NCBI RefSeq assembly: GCF_000611675.1
Contig: NZ_JATV01000002.1
Span: forward strand, 1 to 64,000
DNA: 64,000 bases
Reading direction: 5' to 3'
Source: Flavobacterium succinicans LMG 10402
GTDB lineage: Bacteria; Bacteroidota; Bacteroidia; Flavobacteriales; Flavobacteriaceae
Below are positions 43,929 to 55,025 of the stretch, piece after piece. The position numbers were made by a program, and so were the translations under genes. Below the pieces are notes generated by a model. That model was not told the DNA's origin. It did no database searches and was given only the letters and a program-made list of their open reading frames with translations. Every line of letters starts with the position of its first letter. Positions within the stretch are counted from its first letter, which is position 1.

Positions 43929-46736
43929 TTAAACTTTCAAAATATAATCTACCAAGCTTTGTTCATGTAACAAGTCCATTTTTTTACGCAAACGATATCT
44001 TTTAATTTCCACACTACGTACCGATATATTTAACAAAGGAGCAATCTCTTTAGAGGACAAGTTCACTCTAAGGTAAGCACAGAGTCTTAAATCGTTTGGC
44101 GTTAATGTTGGATGCAATACTTTTACCTTCTTTAGAAAATCTTTATCTACATTATCAAACGCCTCTTTAAACACATGCCAAGAATCATCTTTAGTAATAT
44201 TTTTATTAATAGTCGAAATCACTGTACGTATGTTTGAGGTAGAATGGGATGCAGACTTTTTTAAATCTTCTTTGATAAATTCTAACAATTCATTCTTATT
44301 ATTCAAACTCATGGTGGAAACAGCCAATTCACGACTTTTGGAATCTACATCTTGTGATAGTTGCTCATTTCGAACGCGCATTAATTCCTTTTCGTTCTCC
44401 AATTCTTTAATTTCAAGTAAAAAATTGTTTTCCTCAATTAATTTTGCTTCTTGTTTAGCGTAATTTTTTTGGTAAGCAGCATGAATGTAATAGCCCATGA
44501 CCAAGGCCAAAATGAAATAAATGAATACAGCTAAATTAGTCCAATACCATGGTTTTAAAACTGAAAATTTATATTGAGCAGTCGTTCCCAATCTATTATC
44601 CGAAAATTTAGCACGTACTTTAAAAACATAATCACCTGGTGGTAAATTTTTGAAATTTATTGAAGATTTAGCACTCCAACTACTCCAACGCGCATCCAAT
44701 CCCTCCAACATATATTGGTATTCAGCTTTCATAAACTTATTATACTCAGGTACAGTATAATTGAATAAAAAATTATTGAGTTTGTGGTTATATTCTCCTT
44801 CAGCCTCTGTTGAAAACGCTTCAGCTTCTTCATTCAACCGATTCACTGTAATATTAGTAATGGCTACTTTGTATTTCTTTAGCTTTAAGTCATCTAAATT
44901 TAAAGTATAATAACCGTCAACCGTACCAAATAAATAAACAGAATTAGAGAGTTGCGTGCAATTTTCGTAACCCACCATAGAATTGGTGATGTTTAAAGGC
45001 ATTGGAAAGGCATTGTCTTTTAATTGTGCATCGAGTTTGCTTAGTGACAAATAATGAACATAATTTTTAGTAAATAACCATAAACGGTTGGCATCATCCA
45101 CTATCATTCTTCCGGAAGTATATTCTTCTTTTTTAAAAATAGCACTTAAGAAAGCATCTTTTTCAAATTGTTTGGTCTTTGGATTTAACTTAAAGATTCC
45201 CTCTTTATAGGCATAGTAAATAACGCCATTGTATTTAATCAAACTTGCGTTCTTTCCTTTTTTAGGCGAGGAATACGTATAAAAAGACTTGGTTTTAGTC
45301 AATTGCCGATCCAACTGTAATCGAAATATTCCCTTGTATTCATGGCTAACATACACCTCAAGGGAAGGAGTGATTTCAAAATTCTTAGCCGAATAATTAA
45401 ATCCTTCAATTTTATTTTTATACACCCATTGATTATTGATTTTCTGGAGTACTGAAATACCTCTATAATCACCTTGTAAAAGAACATCTTTCTTATTGAG
45501 AATAGTACTAAACTTCCAAGTACCTGAACCTCTATAAATAGGAACTGCAATTGCGCCTTTCACTACAAATGTCCCTGAATCATGTCCACAAAACAATTCA
45601 CCATTCCAAGCAAACAAGGACCAGACCTGACCCTTCGTTCCAGAAACAAACCTAAAAGAATCATTAGAATTGTATTTTTTAAAGAAAAGACCTTGATTGG
45701 TTCCTACATACAAAAAATCGATTATTTTCTTTGAAACATAAATGGTTCCCAAAACACCCGAGTTATCTGAAAAAGTTTTAACAGGTGAATTCAAGTTGAT
45801 GCAATTGATACCATTATCCAAACCTAACCACAAATTCGCATCATTATCCTCAAACAACGACAAAACGGTATTATTACTTAATCCGTTACTCTGATTGATG
45901 TGATGTTGCAATGCGCCATTCTTATCAATGATAAAAACACCGTTCGATATGGTTCCGATGGCAATTGCTCCATTGGACAACCTCCAACTACTATAAGCTT
46001 TGCTAGAAAACAATTGCGCATCAATAGAAGTTGTAAATTTAGAAACCGTACCTTCAATTAAAGTATAAAAACCTTGGTCCTGAGTTTGTATCAACAACCC
46101 TTTCTCTATGGCAAAAACATTAATAATTTTATTGCGCTTCAAGATAGGATCATTAGAAATTTTAATGGCTTTACCACTTACAATTTCATACAATTCATTA
46201 TCGTTCGTTTGAAAACAAATAGCACTAGAAGTTCTAAACGATTTTAAAATACCCGATTTTGGATGGATTATTTTAAATGTATTTTTTTTAGTATCAAAAA
46301 TAAAAATCTTGTTCAAAGACTGAAAAACAACCCAATGATCATAACTATGAATGTTCCAAAACTGCTCATCCGATTGAATTTTACTAAAAACTTTCTTGCT
46401 TAACGAAGTATACAGTAAGCGACCGTTTTTATGTCGAATCCAATATCCAAATTCCATGTAACAGCCCGTGTAGATTCGCTCACCTATTACTTTCACTGAT
46501 CGGAAAATCGTTTCGTTGGGAGAAGGATACAAGTCCCATTTTGAACCATCAAAAGTGAGCAAACCTTCATTATTGGCAAAATACAAATATTGATTTTGAT
46601 CTTGAGCAATCATCCAATTTTGATTACCTCCTCCATAACTTATTGGAGAATGTTTTATAATGGGTGGAAGTTCCTGTGCAGATACATTTAAAAAAGTAAA
46701 AAAAGTAAGCAACAGTATCTTTTGAAGTAAACGCAT
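43929..46736 (-). CDS. Two-component-propeller/Y_Y_Y sensor with LuxR-type DNA-binding domain
   Basis: A 935-residue membrane regulator. A signal sequence (MRLLQKILLLTFFTFLNVSAQ) leads a periplasmic beta-propeller of repeated sensor blades (about residues 25-640; LYFANNEGLLTFDGSKWDLYP, LWLGLDNGINCINL), then a Y_Y_Y domain (about 660-740, YQYMLEGLDARWSSWS), one membrane helix (WTNLAVFIYFILALVMGYYI), a coiled coil and a C-terminal helix-turn-helix (SSKEIAPLLNISVRSVEIKRYRLRKKM). No kinase or receiver domain is seen, so it probably signals directly across the membrane. It precedes susC and likely activates the locus on binding oligosaccharide. Confidence 0.88.
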   Translation of the reverse strand: MRLLQKILLLTFFTFLNVSAQELPPIIKHSPISYGGGNQNWMIAQDQNQYLYFANNEGLLTFDGSKWDLYPSPNETIFRSVKVIGERIYTGCYMEFGYWIRHKNGRLLYTSLSKKVFSKIQSDEQFWNIHSYDHWVVFQSLNKIFIFDTKKNTFKIIHPKSGILKSFRTSSAICFQTNDNELYEIVSGKAIKISNDPILKRNKIINVFAIEKGLLIQTQDQGFYTLIEGTVSKFTTSIDAQLFSSKAYSSWRLSNGAIAIGTISNGVFIIDKNGALQHHINQSNGLSNNTVLSLFEDNDANLWLGLDNGINCINLNSPVKTFSDNSGVLGTIYVSKKIIDFLYVGTNQGLFFKKYNSNDSFRFVSGTKGQVWSLFAWNGELFCGHDSGTFVVKGAIAVPIYRGSGTWKFSTILNKKDVLLQGDYRGISVLQKINNQWVYKNKIEGFNYSAKNFEITPSLEVYVSHEYKGIFRLQLDRQLTKTKSFYTYSSPKKGKNASLIKYNGVIYYAYKEGIFKLNPKTKQFEKDAFLSAIFKKEEYTSGRMIVDDANRLWLFTKNYVHYLSLSKLDAQLKDNAFPMPLNITNSMVGYENCTQLSNSVYLFGTVDGYYTLNLDDLKLKKYKVAITNITVNRLNEEAEAFSTEAEGEYNHKLNNFLFNYTVPEYNKFMKAEYQYMLEGLDARWSSWSAKSSINFKNLPPGDYVFKVRAKFSDNRLGTTAQYKFSVLKPWYWTNLAVFIYFILALVMGYYIHAAYQKNYAKQEAKLIEENNFLLEIKELENEKELMRVRNEQLSQDVDSKSRELAVSTMSLNNKNELLEFIKEDLKKSASHSTSNIRTVISTINKNITKDDSWHVFKEAFDNVDKDFLKKVKVLHPTLTPNDLRLCAYLRVNLSSKEIAPLLNISVRSVEIKRYRLRKKMDLLHEQSLVDYILKV

Positions 46737-46903
46737 AGTAGTATGATTTCTGTAAAATTATACATAAAAACCTTTAATAAGATTAAAAAGGAGCTATAAG
46801 AAAAGAAAAAAATATTAATACAAATAAAAATCAATAGTTTAAAAAAAGATCATTTTGTACCGCTACCGAACTTTTCTAAAGCAGCATCCCAACCAAAATT
46901 GTT

Positions 46904-46911
46904 TACTTTTG
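46904..46911 (+). promoter_or_regulatory. -7 box for uvrA
   Basis: TACTTTTG fits TAnnTTTG and lies 19 bases before the chosen uvrA start at 46930, which supports that start over the frame's first ATG at 46855. Confidence 0.45.
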
Positions 46912-46929
46912 TACAAATTCATTTTTATT

Positions 46930-49740
46930 ATGTCGATTGATCTTACTACACTAGACCCCAAAAAAAATATAATTATCAAAGGCGCTCAAGTTCATAATCT
47001 AAAAAATGTGGATGTGGTGATTCCTCGAAATAAATTGGTGGTCATCACTGGTCTTTCAGGTTCTGGTAAATCAAGTTTGGCTTTTGACACCTTATACGCC
47101 GAAGGTCAACGCCGTTATGTAGAAAGTTTATCGTCCTACGCCAGACAATTCCTTGGTAGGTTAGACAAACCCAAAGTGGAATATATCAAAGGTATAGCAC
47201 CTGCTATTGCCATTGAGCAAAAAGTAAATACTACTAATGCACGCTCTACTGTGGGAACTTCTACTGAAATTTATGACTATATTAAATTATTGTATGCCCG
47301 AATTGGTCGTACGTATTCTCCAATTTCTGGACAAGAAGTCAAAAAAAACACAGTAACCGACGTCGTTAATAGTGTTAAAACATTGGCGCCTGACAGCAGA
47401 TGGCTGCTACTTGCTCCTTTACATGTGGAAGAAGGAAGAAAAATTGACGATAAATTAAAAATACTACAGCAACAGGGCTTCGCAAGGGTTTTAGTCGATC
47501 ATGAAATGCTCCGTTTAGACGATTTCATAGCTTCAATTGCCGATAAAAAACCAAAAGAAGTAGAAAAATTAGCCATCGAATTGGTAATTGATCGTATCGT
47601 GGTAAAAGACGAAGAGGAATTCTATAATCGCTTGGCTGATGCTGTCCAAACTGCATTTTATGAAGGAAAAGGCGAATGCTTTTTACAAGAACTAAATCAA
47701 ACCCATCGAATCTCTTTTTCGAATAATTTTGAATTGGACGGCATTTCATTCTTAGAGCCCAATGTGCATTTGTTTAGTTTTAATAATCCTTATGGCGCCT
47801 GTCCGGCTTGCGAAGGCTATGGCAATATAATAGGTATCGATCAAGATTTAGTCGTACCCAACACCACACTTTCTGTATTCGAAAATGCCATTTATCCTTG
47901 GCGTGGCGAAAGTATGAGTTGGTTTAGAGATGAATTAGTCAATACCGCTTACAAATTTGATTTCCCGATTCATAAACCTTATTTTCAATTAACTCCTGAA
48001 CAAAAGGAACTCATTTGGACAGGAAATCAATACTTTCAAGGGTTGAATGACTTCTTTAAAGAGTTAGAAGAAAAGAATTATAAAATACAAAATCGCGTCA
48101 TGCTTTCTCGCTACCGAGGAAAAACCAAATGTCCAACGTGTAAAGGAAGACGCTTACGCCTAGAAGCATCCTACGTTAAAATCAATAGCAAAACCGTTTC
48201 AGACTTGGTAGATTTACCCATTAAAAATCTGGTAGCCTTTTTCCAAAACATCCAATTAGATAGTTACGAACAACAAATTGCCAAACGTTTACTTATTGAA
48301 ATCAATAATCGATTGGCCTTTTTAACCGAGGTAGGGCTGGATTATTTAACTTTAAATCGCAACTCGTCTACCTTATCGGGAGGAGAATCACAACGTATTA
48401 ACTTGGCTACTTCGCTCGGAAGCAGTTTAGTGGGTTCCATGTATATTTTGGACGAACCTAGCATTGGTTTGCATCCTAAAGATTCTGAACGCTTAATTAC
48501 CGTTTTACTTTCCTTACGTGATTTAGGAAATACCGTGATTGTGGTAGAACATGACGAAGATATCATGAAAGCCGCCGATATGATTATTGATATTGGTCCC
48601 GAAGCCGGTACTTTGGGAGGAAATCTTGTAGCTCAAGGCACGTATACTGAAATTTTACAAGCGGACTCCTTAACTGCTCATTATTTGAGTGGCACCAAAA
48701 CTATTGAGACGCCTAAAAAACGAAGACCCTTTAAAAATTATATCGAAATTATTGGCGCTAGAGAAAACAATCTTCAAAACATTGATGTTGTTTTTCCACT
48801 TGATGTACTGACCGTGATTACTGGGGTTTCAGGAAGTGGCAAAAGTACTTTAATCAAAAAGATACTGTTTCCGGCCATGCAAAAAAAACTGGAAAACATT
48901 GGCGAAAAAGCCGGTCAATTTACCGAAATAAAAGGCTCCTTTTCGCACATCAAACACATTGAATATGTGGATCAAAATCCGATAGGAAGAAGTTCTCGTT
49001 CTAATCCTGTAACGTACATCAAAGCCTACGACGACATTCGTGATTTGTTTGCCAAAGAAAAGCTTTCCAAAGTAAGAGGCTACCAAGCCAAACATTTTTC
49101 TTTTAATGTGGATGGCGGTCGTTGCGAAACCTGCAAAGGAGAAGGCAGCATCAATGTAGAAATGGTCTTTATGGCCGATGTACAATTGCCTTGTGAAACC
49201 TGCAATGGAAAACGCTTTAAAAAAGAGGTTTTAGAAGTTACCTTCGAAGGAAAAAGCATTCATGACATCTTAACGATGACCATCGATGATGCGATTTCCT
49301 TTTTCACCCAACACAAACAAAGCAAAATCATGCAAAAACTTCAACCTTTGCAAGATGTTGGCTTGGGCTATGTACAATTGGGGCAATCTTCTTCGACTTT
49401 GTCAGGTGGCGAAGCACAACGCATCAAATTAGCATCGTTTTTAGTGAAAGGAGCTACCAAAGAAAAAGCGTTGTTTGTATTCGATGAACCTACAACTGGA
49501 CTACACTTTCATGATATCAAAAAACTACTCGCTTCCTTTGAAGCTTTGATTGACAAAGGACATTCGATTTTGGTGATCGAACACAATCTCGATTTGATAA
49601 AATGTGCCGATTGGATTATTGATTTGGGACCTGAAGGTGGCGAAAATGGAGGGCAATTATTAGCAGTTGGTACACCTGAGGCAATCGTTACCAACAAAAA
49701 ATCGGTTACAGCTAAATATTTAAAAGACAAATTGAAATAA
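46930..49740 (+). CDS. uvrA: UvrABC excinuclease subunit A
   Basis: The damage-recognition ATPase of nucleotide excision repair. Both ABC cassettes are complete: Walker [10 protein letters not shown] near residue 41 and GVSGSGKST near residue 640, the signatures LSGGESQR and [13 protein letters not shown], and zinc modules with [24 protein letters not shown] and CETCNGKR. I start at the ATG at 46930 ([18 protein letters not shown]); the upstream codons contain the promoter. Length 936 residues, as expected. Confidence 0.97.
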   Translation: MSIDLTTLDPKKNIIIKGAQVHNLKNVDVVIPRNKLVVITGLSGSGKSSLAFDTLYAEGQRRYVESLSSYARQFLGRLDKPKVEYIKGIAPAIAIEQKVNTTNARSTVGTSTEIYDYIKLLYARIGRTYSPISGQEVKKNTVTDVVNSVKTLAPDSRWLLLAPLHVEEGRKIDDKLKILQQQGFARVLVDHEMLRLDDFIASIADKKPKEVEKLAIELVIDRIVVKDEEEFYNRLADAVQTAFYEGKGECFLQELNQTHRISFSNNFELDGISFLEPNVHLFSFNNPYGACPACEGYGNIIGIDQDLVVPNTTLSVFENAIYPWRGESMSWFRDELVNTAYKFDFPIHKPYFQLTPEQKELIWTGNQYFQGLNDFFKELEEKNYKIQNRVMLSRYRGKTKCPTCKGRRLRLEASYVKINSKTVSDLVDLPIKNLVAFFQNIQLDSYEQQIAKRLLIEINNRLAFLTEVGLDYLTLNRNSSTLSGGESQRINLATSLGSSLVGSMYILDEPSIGLHPKDSERLITVLLSLRDLGNTVIVVEHDEDIMKAADMIIDIGPEAGTLGGNLVAQGTYTEILQADSLTAHYLSGTKTIETPKKRRPFKNYIEIIGARENNLQNIDVVFPLDVLTVITGVSGSGKSTLIKKILFPAMQKKLENIGEKAGQFTEIKGSFSHIKHIEYVDQNPIGRSSRSNPVTYIKAYDDIRDLFAKEKLSKVRGYQAKHFSFNVDGGRCETCKGEGSINVEMVFMADVQLPCETCNGKRFKKEVLEVTFEGKSIHDILTMTIDDAISFFTQHKQSKIMQKLQPLQDVGLGYVQLGQSSSTLSGGEAQRIKLASFLVKGATKEKALFVFDEPTTGLHFHDIKKLLASFEALIDKGHSILVIEHNLDLIKCADWIIDLGPEGGENGGQLLAVGTPEAIVTNKKSVTAKYLKDKLK

Positions 49741-49756
49741 TAGTATTCTAAATAAA

Positions 49757-49797
49757 AAGCCACGAATTCAGATACAACATATCTCAATTCGTGGCTT
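49757..49797 (+). terminator. Terminator between uvrA and the convergent small gene
   Basis: AAGCCACGAATT and AATTCGTGGCTT form a perfect 12-base stem; the 17-base loop contains GATAC/ATATC. It lies right after uvrA and serves both directions. Confidence 0.85.
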
Positions 49798-49819
49798 ACT
49801 CTTCTACAAGTATAATTAA

Positions 49820-50101
49820 CTAAGATCCCATATAACAGTTTTCCTGAAAAATATTGCCATCTTCGTCCATACCCACTACAATTTTCTTGGCTTTAGAAAT
49901 ATGGCTCAAATACAACCAAACGAAAGACCAAACGCCAAGCGTTAAACAAGACAATCTAAAGTTAAATTTATGGTTTACTCTTTTACGTTTTTTAGATAAA
50001 ACGGCAAAAGGTAGCGTATCATTTTTTTCTTCTAAAACAAATCCTTGCTCTAACTTAGAGTTGATAGACTCGGTAAATCTGGCTAATTCTTGCGCACTCA
50101 T
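49820..50101 (-). CDS. Hypothetical membrane protein, 93 residues
   Basis: I do not recognise the family. The N-terminal half is a soluble helical stretch (AQELARFTESINSKLEQGFVLEEKND), followed by a basic patch (KKRKRVNHKFNF), one hydrophobic helix (LTLGVWSFVWLYLSHI) and a short tail. It is probably a one-helix inner-membrane protein. It is convergent with uvrA and lies alone before the MscS gene. Confidence 0.7.
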   Translation of the reverse strand: MSAQELARFTESINSKLEQGFVLEEKNDTLPFAVLSKKRKRVNHKFNFRLSCLTLGVWSFVWLYLSHISKAKKIVVGMDEDGNIFQENCYMGS

Positions 50102-50250
50102 AGGTTGGTTAATTTTGTATTTCTGTTTCGGTACATAGCAATTTTATACCGCAAATCTACCATAACAACAGCGCTTAAACAATACCCACTTTTAGTGATA
50201 TTTTAGAAAAAAACAAGAAATTACAAAGTTCATTATTACAAAAAATTCAT

Positions 50251-51948
50251 TTACTCGGTTTGTTGCTTTTTATCTTCAATAGTTACTCCAAAAGAAGTGG
50301 GTTTATAGTGTTCTGTTAAATACGCTTCAGGAATTGTTGATTGATTTCCATCACGAAGGGCTTTGTAATGTGGTGACATAATTTCGATGCCCGCTTCATT
50401 AAAACAATCTTGAATATTTTGATGCAAACTCGAATAAATTATGGGCTGTTTTTTAGGCGATTTTGTAAAAGCATTAATTTGGTATGACACGTAAAAATCA
50501 TCCAAACTAGTTTGTAATACAAAAGGAATAGGATCTTTTTCAATTAATTCTGTTCGGCTTGCTGCTTCAAGTAAGGCTTTGTGAACTTCACGCCAAGGAC
50601 AATCATAACCAATCGTCACCGTGCTATGAATCACCAAACCCGATGTATTCTTATCCGTATTTGAAGAAAAATTGATAGAAGAACTCGATAAAACTGTGGC
50701 ATTTGGAATCGTTACATCTTCCATTTTTGTAGTTCTCAGCCGAATAACCAAGGCTGTTTTTTCAATAACTTCGCCACTTACCTCTCCAATTTTTATAAAA
50801 TCGCCGGTTTTAAAAGGTCGCATGTATGTGATAACCAATCCAGCCACCATATTGGCAATGGCATTAGACGAACCGATGGAAAACAACACCCCTACAAAAA
50901 CAGTAACTCCTTTAAAAATAGGAGAATCTGAACCCGGTAAATAGGGAAAAATAATCACCAACATAAACGCATATAAAAGAACACGAATTATATTGAAGGT
51001 AGGTTGCGCCCAATCACTATAAAACCCATTAATTTGAATTTTGCCTTTTTGAATTTCAATTACAAAAAAACGTAAAATCTTTACCAAATATCGAAATACC
51101 AGAAAGATTACCAATATTGAAAACAAATTAGGAAGGTATGCTAAAAAACTAGAAACAAAATATTTTGCAGGTTTCAAAATCCAATACATCAACTTTGTGG
51201 CATAACCTTCCGTTGAAGGAAAAACACTAAAAAGTAAGGGAATCGACAGATAGAAAACTAAACCGTAAAACACCAAACGAAGCGTTTTTATCAATTTTAA
51301 AGTAAAAAAGAGTTGGTTTCTAGGTGTTAAAACATGATAATTATTTAAAAGTACGCCTTTAAAAAATCGTTCATCGTTTTTCATGAGATAAAACATGAAC
51401 CGTTTAAATGCCACGTTAATTGCATATAAAAGCAATACAATACAACCTACAAATAATGCTTCAAGTCCGATACGCTTTAGCCATATTAAGGAAGTATTAC
51501 TGCTCTTTTCATTTTGAATAGCGGTAGTGATGATGGCCTTTCTTTTTTTAGCTAACGCTTCAGCATCCATCTTTTCGATACTTGCATCGGTTGTGGTAAT
51601 TGAAAGTATTACAAAATTTTCTTTATAAACAACATCCAAAGAAATATCAGCAGGAGCAATTTTTAAAGAATCGGCTTCAAATAATGGATCGCTATAAATT
51701 TGACGGATACGATCCTCAATCGCTCTAGCTCTTTTTTCGGGTGTGAAAGCACCAATCTTGTTATGAATATAAAAAAGCGTGTCTTTAAAAGGAGCTACTG
51801 GATAACGCTCTTTTATAGTCGAAACAACATCTGAATTAATGGTTGTAGCGGTCTTTACATCAGGTTGTGATATTGAATTTTGACCCCACAAAATGGTAGT
51901 AAAAATGAATGAAATGAAAAGAATTCTAAAGGCTTTCGTGCGATTCAT
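50251..51948 (-). CDS. MscS-family mechanosensitive channel with N-terminal signal peptide
   Basis: A 565-residue channel that lets ions out on hypo-osmotic shock. A cleavable signal peptide (MNRTKAFRILFISFIFTTILWGQ) sets the start at 51948; the frame is open 13 codons further. A soluble domain of about 100 residues precedes the helices. The MscS core is clear: the pore helix region SIGSSNAIANMVAGLVITYMR, followed by FKTGDFIKIGEVSGEV of the beta domain and a C-terminal alpha/beta part. It is longer than E. coli MscS because of the N-terminal extension. Confidence 0.88.
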   Translation of the reverse strand: MNRTKAFRILFISFIFTTILWGQNSISQPDVKTATTINSDVVSTIKERYPVAPFKDTLFYIHNKIGAFTPEKRARAIEDRIRQIYSDPLFEADSLKIAPADISLDVVYKENFVILSITTTDASIEKMDAEALAKKRKAIITTAIQNEKSSNTSLIWLKRIGLEALFVGCIVLLLYAINVAFKRFMFYLMKNDERFFKGVLLNNYHVLTPRNQLFFTLKLIKTLRLVFYGLVFYLSIPLLFSVFPSTEGYATKLMYWILKPAKYFVSSFLAYLPNLFSILVIFLVFRYLVKILRFFVIEIQKGKIQINGFYSDWAQPTFNIIRVLLYAFMLVIIFPYLPGSDSPIFKGVTVFVGVLFSIGSSNAIANMVAGLVITYMRPFKTGDFIKIGEVSGEVIEKTALVIRLRTTKMEDVTIPNATVLSSSSINFSSNTDKNTSGLVIHSTVTIGYDCPWREVHKALLEAASRTELIEKDPIPFVLQTSLDDFYVSYQINAFTKSPKKQPIIYSSLHQNIQDCFNEAGIEIMSPHYKALRDGNQSTIPEAYLTEHYKPTSFGVTIEDKKQQTE

Positions 51949-52022
51949 AGTAGTTGAATGTCTTTGAATTAAACTATGTAATTTCATTGTAATGCAAACA
52001 AGAAAGCCAAATGCTTCCTTTT

Positions 52023-52092
52023 AGCCCCGACAGCAGCGGCATCCTTTGCTTTTTTGCTGCCAAAAAAGCAAAGATATAGCGGATGGCGGGAC
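52023..52092. repeat. Intergenic hairpin repeat, copy 2
   Basis: CTTTGCTTTTTTG (52044-52056) and CAAAAAAGCAAAG (52061-52073) form a perfect 13-base stem with a four-base loop. AGCCCCGACAGCAGCGG and GCGGATGGCGGGAC flank it, recalling the outer parts of 23460-23598. It lies between the MscS gene and the flippase gene. Confidence 0.7.
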
Positions 52093-52218
52093 GATGTGAC
52101 CAAAAAATCCTTTGATCACTGCTCCTAAACATTATTTTTTATGAAATTTTGCTTAACAAATATAACGACAAAACAACATACTTTTAACAGAATTTCTACT
52201 ATTTAAACGGAGTGAATA

Positions 52219-53688
52219 CTATTTTTTTATTTTTAATTTAATAAAAAGCGTATCGATAACCTGATTGATTTCGGGCGAAATGACCATTTTATAATTAACA
52301 TAAACATAAACCACTGTAAGTAATATTGACTTTAAAGCAATCCCAAGTAAAGGATGAAAGGGAAATTGCCAAAAATAAAACAACACAAAAATAACTACTG
52401 AAACACCAATAGATTCAAGCGTTTGTTTGCTAAATGGATACAAATGCATACGCTTTACTACAAAAAATAATTTGGCCAAACTGTAAGCTGTAATCGACAA
52501 TAATGTGGCAAAAGCGGAACCAATGATTCCGTAAAGTGGAATAAATAACCAATTCAATAAAAACGTCAGTACAGCAAGCATCACACCAAGAAACAAGACC
52601 ATTCGATAATACTTAGAATTGAAAATAATCGCGTTGTTGTTTCCTAAAATCAAATCGAAATACTTAGAAATTCCGATCATAAACACTACCAAAATACCAC
52701 CAGCAAATTCTTTGGGTAACAATTCATACAACTGATTGATATTTACAAAAATACCAAGCATGACATAACCACCGACTATTTGAAGATTAATCGATGTTTT
52801 TTTGTACAAACCATTCAATTCACCGTATTTGTTTTCATGCATTAATTTGGCCGTAATAGGGTACACAATTTGATGCATGGCACGACTGGGAACCGATATT
52901 ACCAACGCTATAAAGGTGGCAACAGAGTAAATTCCAATATCGCCAATATCAAGGTATTGATTGAGCATGATTTTATCTCCATCAAGCAATAAATTGGCTA
53001 CACTTCCTGAGAGGATAATATAAAAGGAATATTCAATAATTCCTTTCGCATTTTCAGGAATAACCCATTGAAAAACAGGTTTCTTGATTCGAAACGCATA
53101 AAACATGGTCGCCAAAAAAGCAATAAAATAAATTCCAGCCGTAAGATAAATAAACTCAACTGCCGTTATCCACTTGAAGAACATAGCCAAAAGAGCTAAT
53201 AAAGAAAACAAACGCAGTCCTACTTCTTTAATGAAATTTCCAAAAACAGAATGCATATGTACTCTTGCCCACGCATAAAATATTTCGAAATACGCCATAG
53301 ACAAACCTACAAACGGAATTAACCAAATAAAGTCTTTTACGATTGGGTTTTTCTTGGTGACAAAAAACAAAATTTCATCATAGAAAAACAACCCTATCAA
53401 AATCAATGGTATACTTAACAAAAGCGGAAACCATATGGTAAAAGACAAAAACTGATTCTTCTCTTCCTCGTTTTTACATTGCGAATAATATTTCACTAAA
53501 GTATTTTGCATACCAATAGCAAATAAAGGCATCAACACATTAGCACAAGACAAAATATAATTTGACAAACCGTAATAGGTTTTACCCAAAATAGGTGGAA
53601 ATAAAAATAAGGTACTTATCCCTCCTATTCCAAAACCGATGTAAGTTATTATTGTATTCTTTAATGATTGATTTAAAACAATGCCCAT
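52219..53688 (-). CDS. Oligosaccharide flippase / polysaccharide export membrane protein (Wzx-like)
   Basis: A 489-residue membrane protein with about fourteen helices and the MATE/Wzx pattern at the start (LKNTIITYIGFGIGGISTLFLFPPILGKTYYGLSNYI). It would flip lipid-linked oligosaccharides across the inner membrane for O-antigen or capsule assembly. It closes an operon with a GT4 glycosyltransferase, and the surface-polysaccharide role rests on that neighbour as well as on the fold. Confidence 0.85.
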   Translation of the reverse strand: MGIVLNQSLKNTIITYIGFGIGGISTLFLFPPILGKTYYGLSNYILSCANVLMPLFAIGMQNTLVKYYSQCKNEEEKNQFLSFTIWFPLLLSIPLILIGLFFYDEILFFVTKKNPIVKDFIWLIPFVGLSMAYFEIFYAWARVHMHSVFGNFIKEVGLRLFSLLALLAMFFKWITAVEFIYLTAGIYFIAFLATMFYAFRIKKPVFQWVIPENAKGIIEYSFYIILSGSVANLLLDGDKIMLNQYLDIGDIGIYSVATFIALVISVPSRAMHQIVYPITAKLMHENKYGELNGLYKKTSINLQIVGGYVMLGIFVNINQLYELLPKEFAGGILVVFMIGISKYFDLILGNNNAIIFNSKYYRMVLFLGVMLAVLTFLLNWLFIPLYGIIGSAFATLLSITAYSLAKLFFVVKRMHLYPFSKQTLESIGVSVVIFVLFYFWQFPFHPLLGIALKSILLTVVYVYVNYKMVISPEINQVIDTLFIKLKIKK

Positions 53689-53725
53689 TATTGGAAGGTA
53701 GAATTTAGAAGTTAGAGGTTTGAAG

Positions 53726-55024
53726 TTACTGTTTTGAGGTTAAAAGAGTAGCTAATTCTTTGGTTAAACTTTTTCTGGAATATTTTTGTAAACCAACAGG
53801 ATTCGACTGCAATTTTCCTTCCAAAAACTGTTGATAGTAGGATAAAATGGTCGCTTTTAATTGCTGTTTTTTATCATATTCAAAGAACACACCAGTATTG
53901 GTTCCTGTAATAATTTCGGCAAAATCAGAGTCTTTGGGACCAATAGCGATAATTGGTCTTCCAGAAACCATATATTCGAAAAGTTTCCCTGGAATGATGC
54001 TTTTGGTATCTTCTGAATCAATTTCGATTAATAATAAAACTTGTGATTTACGCTGATGCGCTACAGCTTCATCGTGTGACACGTAGCCTAAATTATTCAA
54101 ATAGTCATTGAGTCCAAATCGGGTAATCGTATCCAATACTTCCTGACTAACAGCACCCATCAATTTAATTTCAAGTTGCTTTTTAAAGTCAGGAATTTCG
54201 GCAAGTAACTCTACTAAACTTTCCCAAAGAATCAGTGGGTTGCGTTCCGATAAAAACGAGCCAATATGCGCCAATGTGAATTTGGCATCTAACGTTTGTG
54301 GCGCTACATTTTCCGTGTCATAGCCATTCGTAATAACTTCAATAGGTTTTGAAGTAATGGCTTGAAACTCCGTCTTAGTCGTTTTGCTAGTTACAATTAT
54401 CGTATCGGCAGCATTCAGTACTTGATGTTCTAATTTTTTATGCTTTTTGGCTGCATAACTAGACAAACGCAAGGCTTTGTGATAGCCAATAGTCGTCCAA
54501 GGGTCACGAAAATCGGCGAACCATTTTACGTTTACTTTTTTTTGCAAATCCAGTCCAATCAAATGCAAACTGTGCGGAGGACCTGAAGTTACGATGGTAT
54601 CGATATTATTATCAGCAATGTATTTTTCTAAATAAGCAACAGAAGGTTTTACCCAAAAAACACGGGCATCTGGAATGAATAAGTTTCCACGTATCCACAA
54701 TAAAAACGCTTCCAAAAAGGATTGCTTTTTTTGATTAGGAATGATTCCAGAGCTTATTTTTTTGGTTTTATTTTTAGAAAAAAAAGAGGCCAATTGATAG
54801 GGTTCAAAAATACTTTTTTTCAAAACAATGGCTTGTTGCGACACTTCTTTTTCCAAATGAGCATCAACTATGGGATAAGTTGGATTTTCCGGAATATAAA
54901 CAATCGGCTGTATATCAAAATCGGGCAAATATTTCACAAACTTAAGCCAACGTTGCACCCCTGGCCCACCGGCTGGCGGCCAATAATATGTGATGATTAA
55001 GAGTTTTTTGATATCTTTCTTCAA
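53726..55024 (-). CDS. Glycosyltransferase, GT4-like
   Basis: A 432-residue cytoplasmic glycosyltransferase of the GT-B type. The N-terminal half has the flavobacterial ITYYWPPAGGPGVQRWLKFVKYL motif. The C-terminal half, GT4-like, has VITNGYDTENVAP, LAHIGSFLSERNPL and the donor-binding IIPGKLFEYMVSGRPIIAIGP with the E-x7-E-like spacing. The sugar is unknown. It begins 1 base after the nucleotidyltransferase gene's stop and is followed by the flippase gene, so it should act in envelope glycan assembly. Confidence 0.85.
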   Translation of the reverse strand: MKKDIKKLLIITYYWPPAGGPGVQRWLKFVKYLPDFDIQPIVYIPENPTYPIVDAHLEKEVSQQAIVLKKSIFEPYQLASFFSKNKTKKISSGIIPNQKKQSFLEAFLLWIRGNLFIPDARVFWVKPSVAYLEKYIADNNIDTIVTSGPPHSLHLIGLDLQKKVNVKWFADFRDPWTTIGYHKALRLSSYAAKKHKKLEHQVLNAADTIIVTSKTTKTEFQAITSKPIEVITNGYDTENVAPQTLDAKFTLAHIGSFLSERNPLILWESLVELLAEIPDFKKQLEIKLMGAVSQEVLDTITRFGLNDYLNNLGYVSHDEAVAHQRKSQVLLLIEIDSEDTKSIIPGKLFEYMVSGRPIIAIGPKDSDFAEIITGTNTGVFFEYDKKQQLKATILSYYQQFLEGKLQSNPVGLQKYSRKSLTKELATLLTSKQ

Positions 55025-55025
55025 G

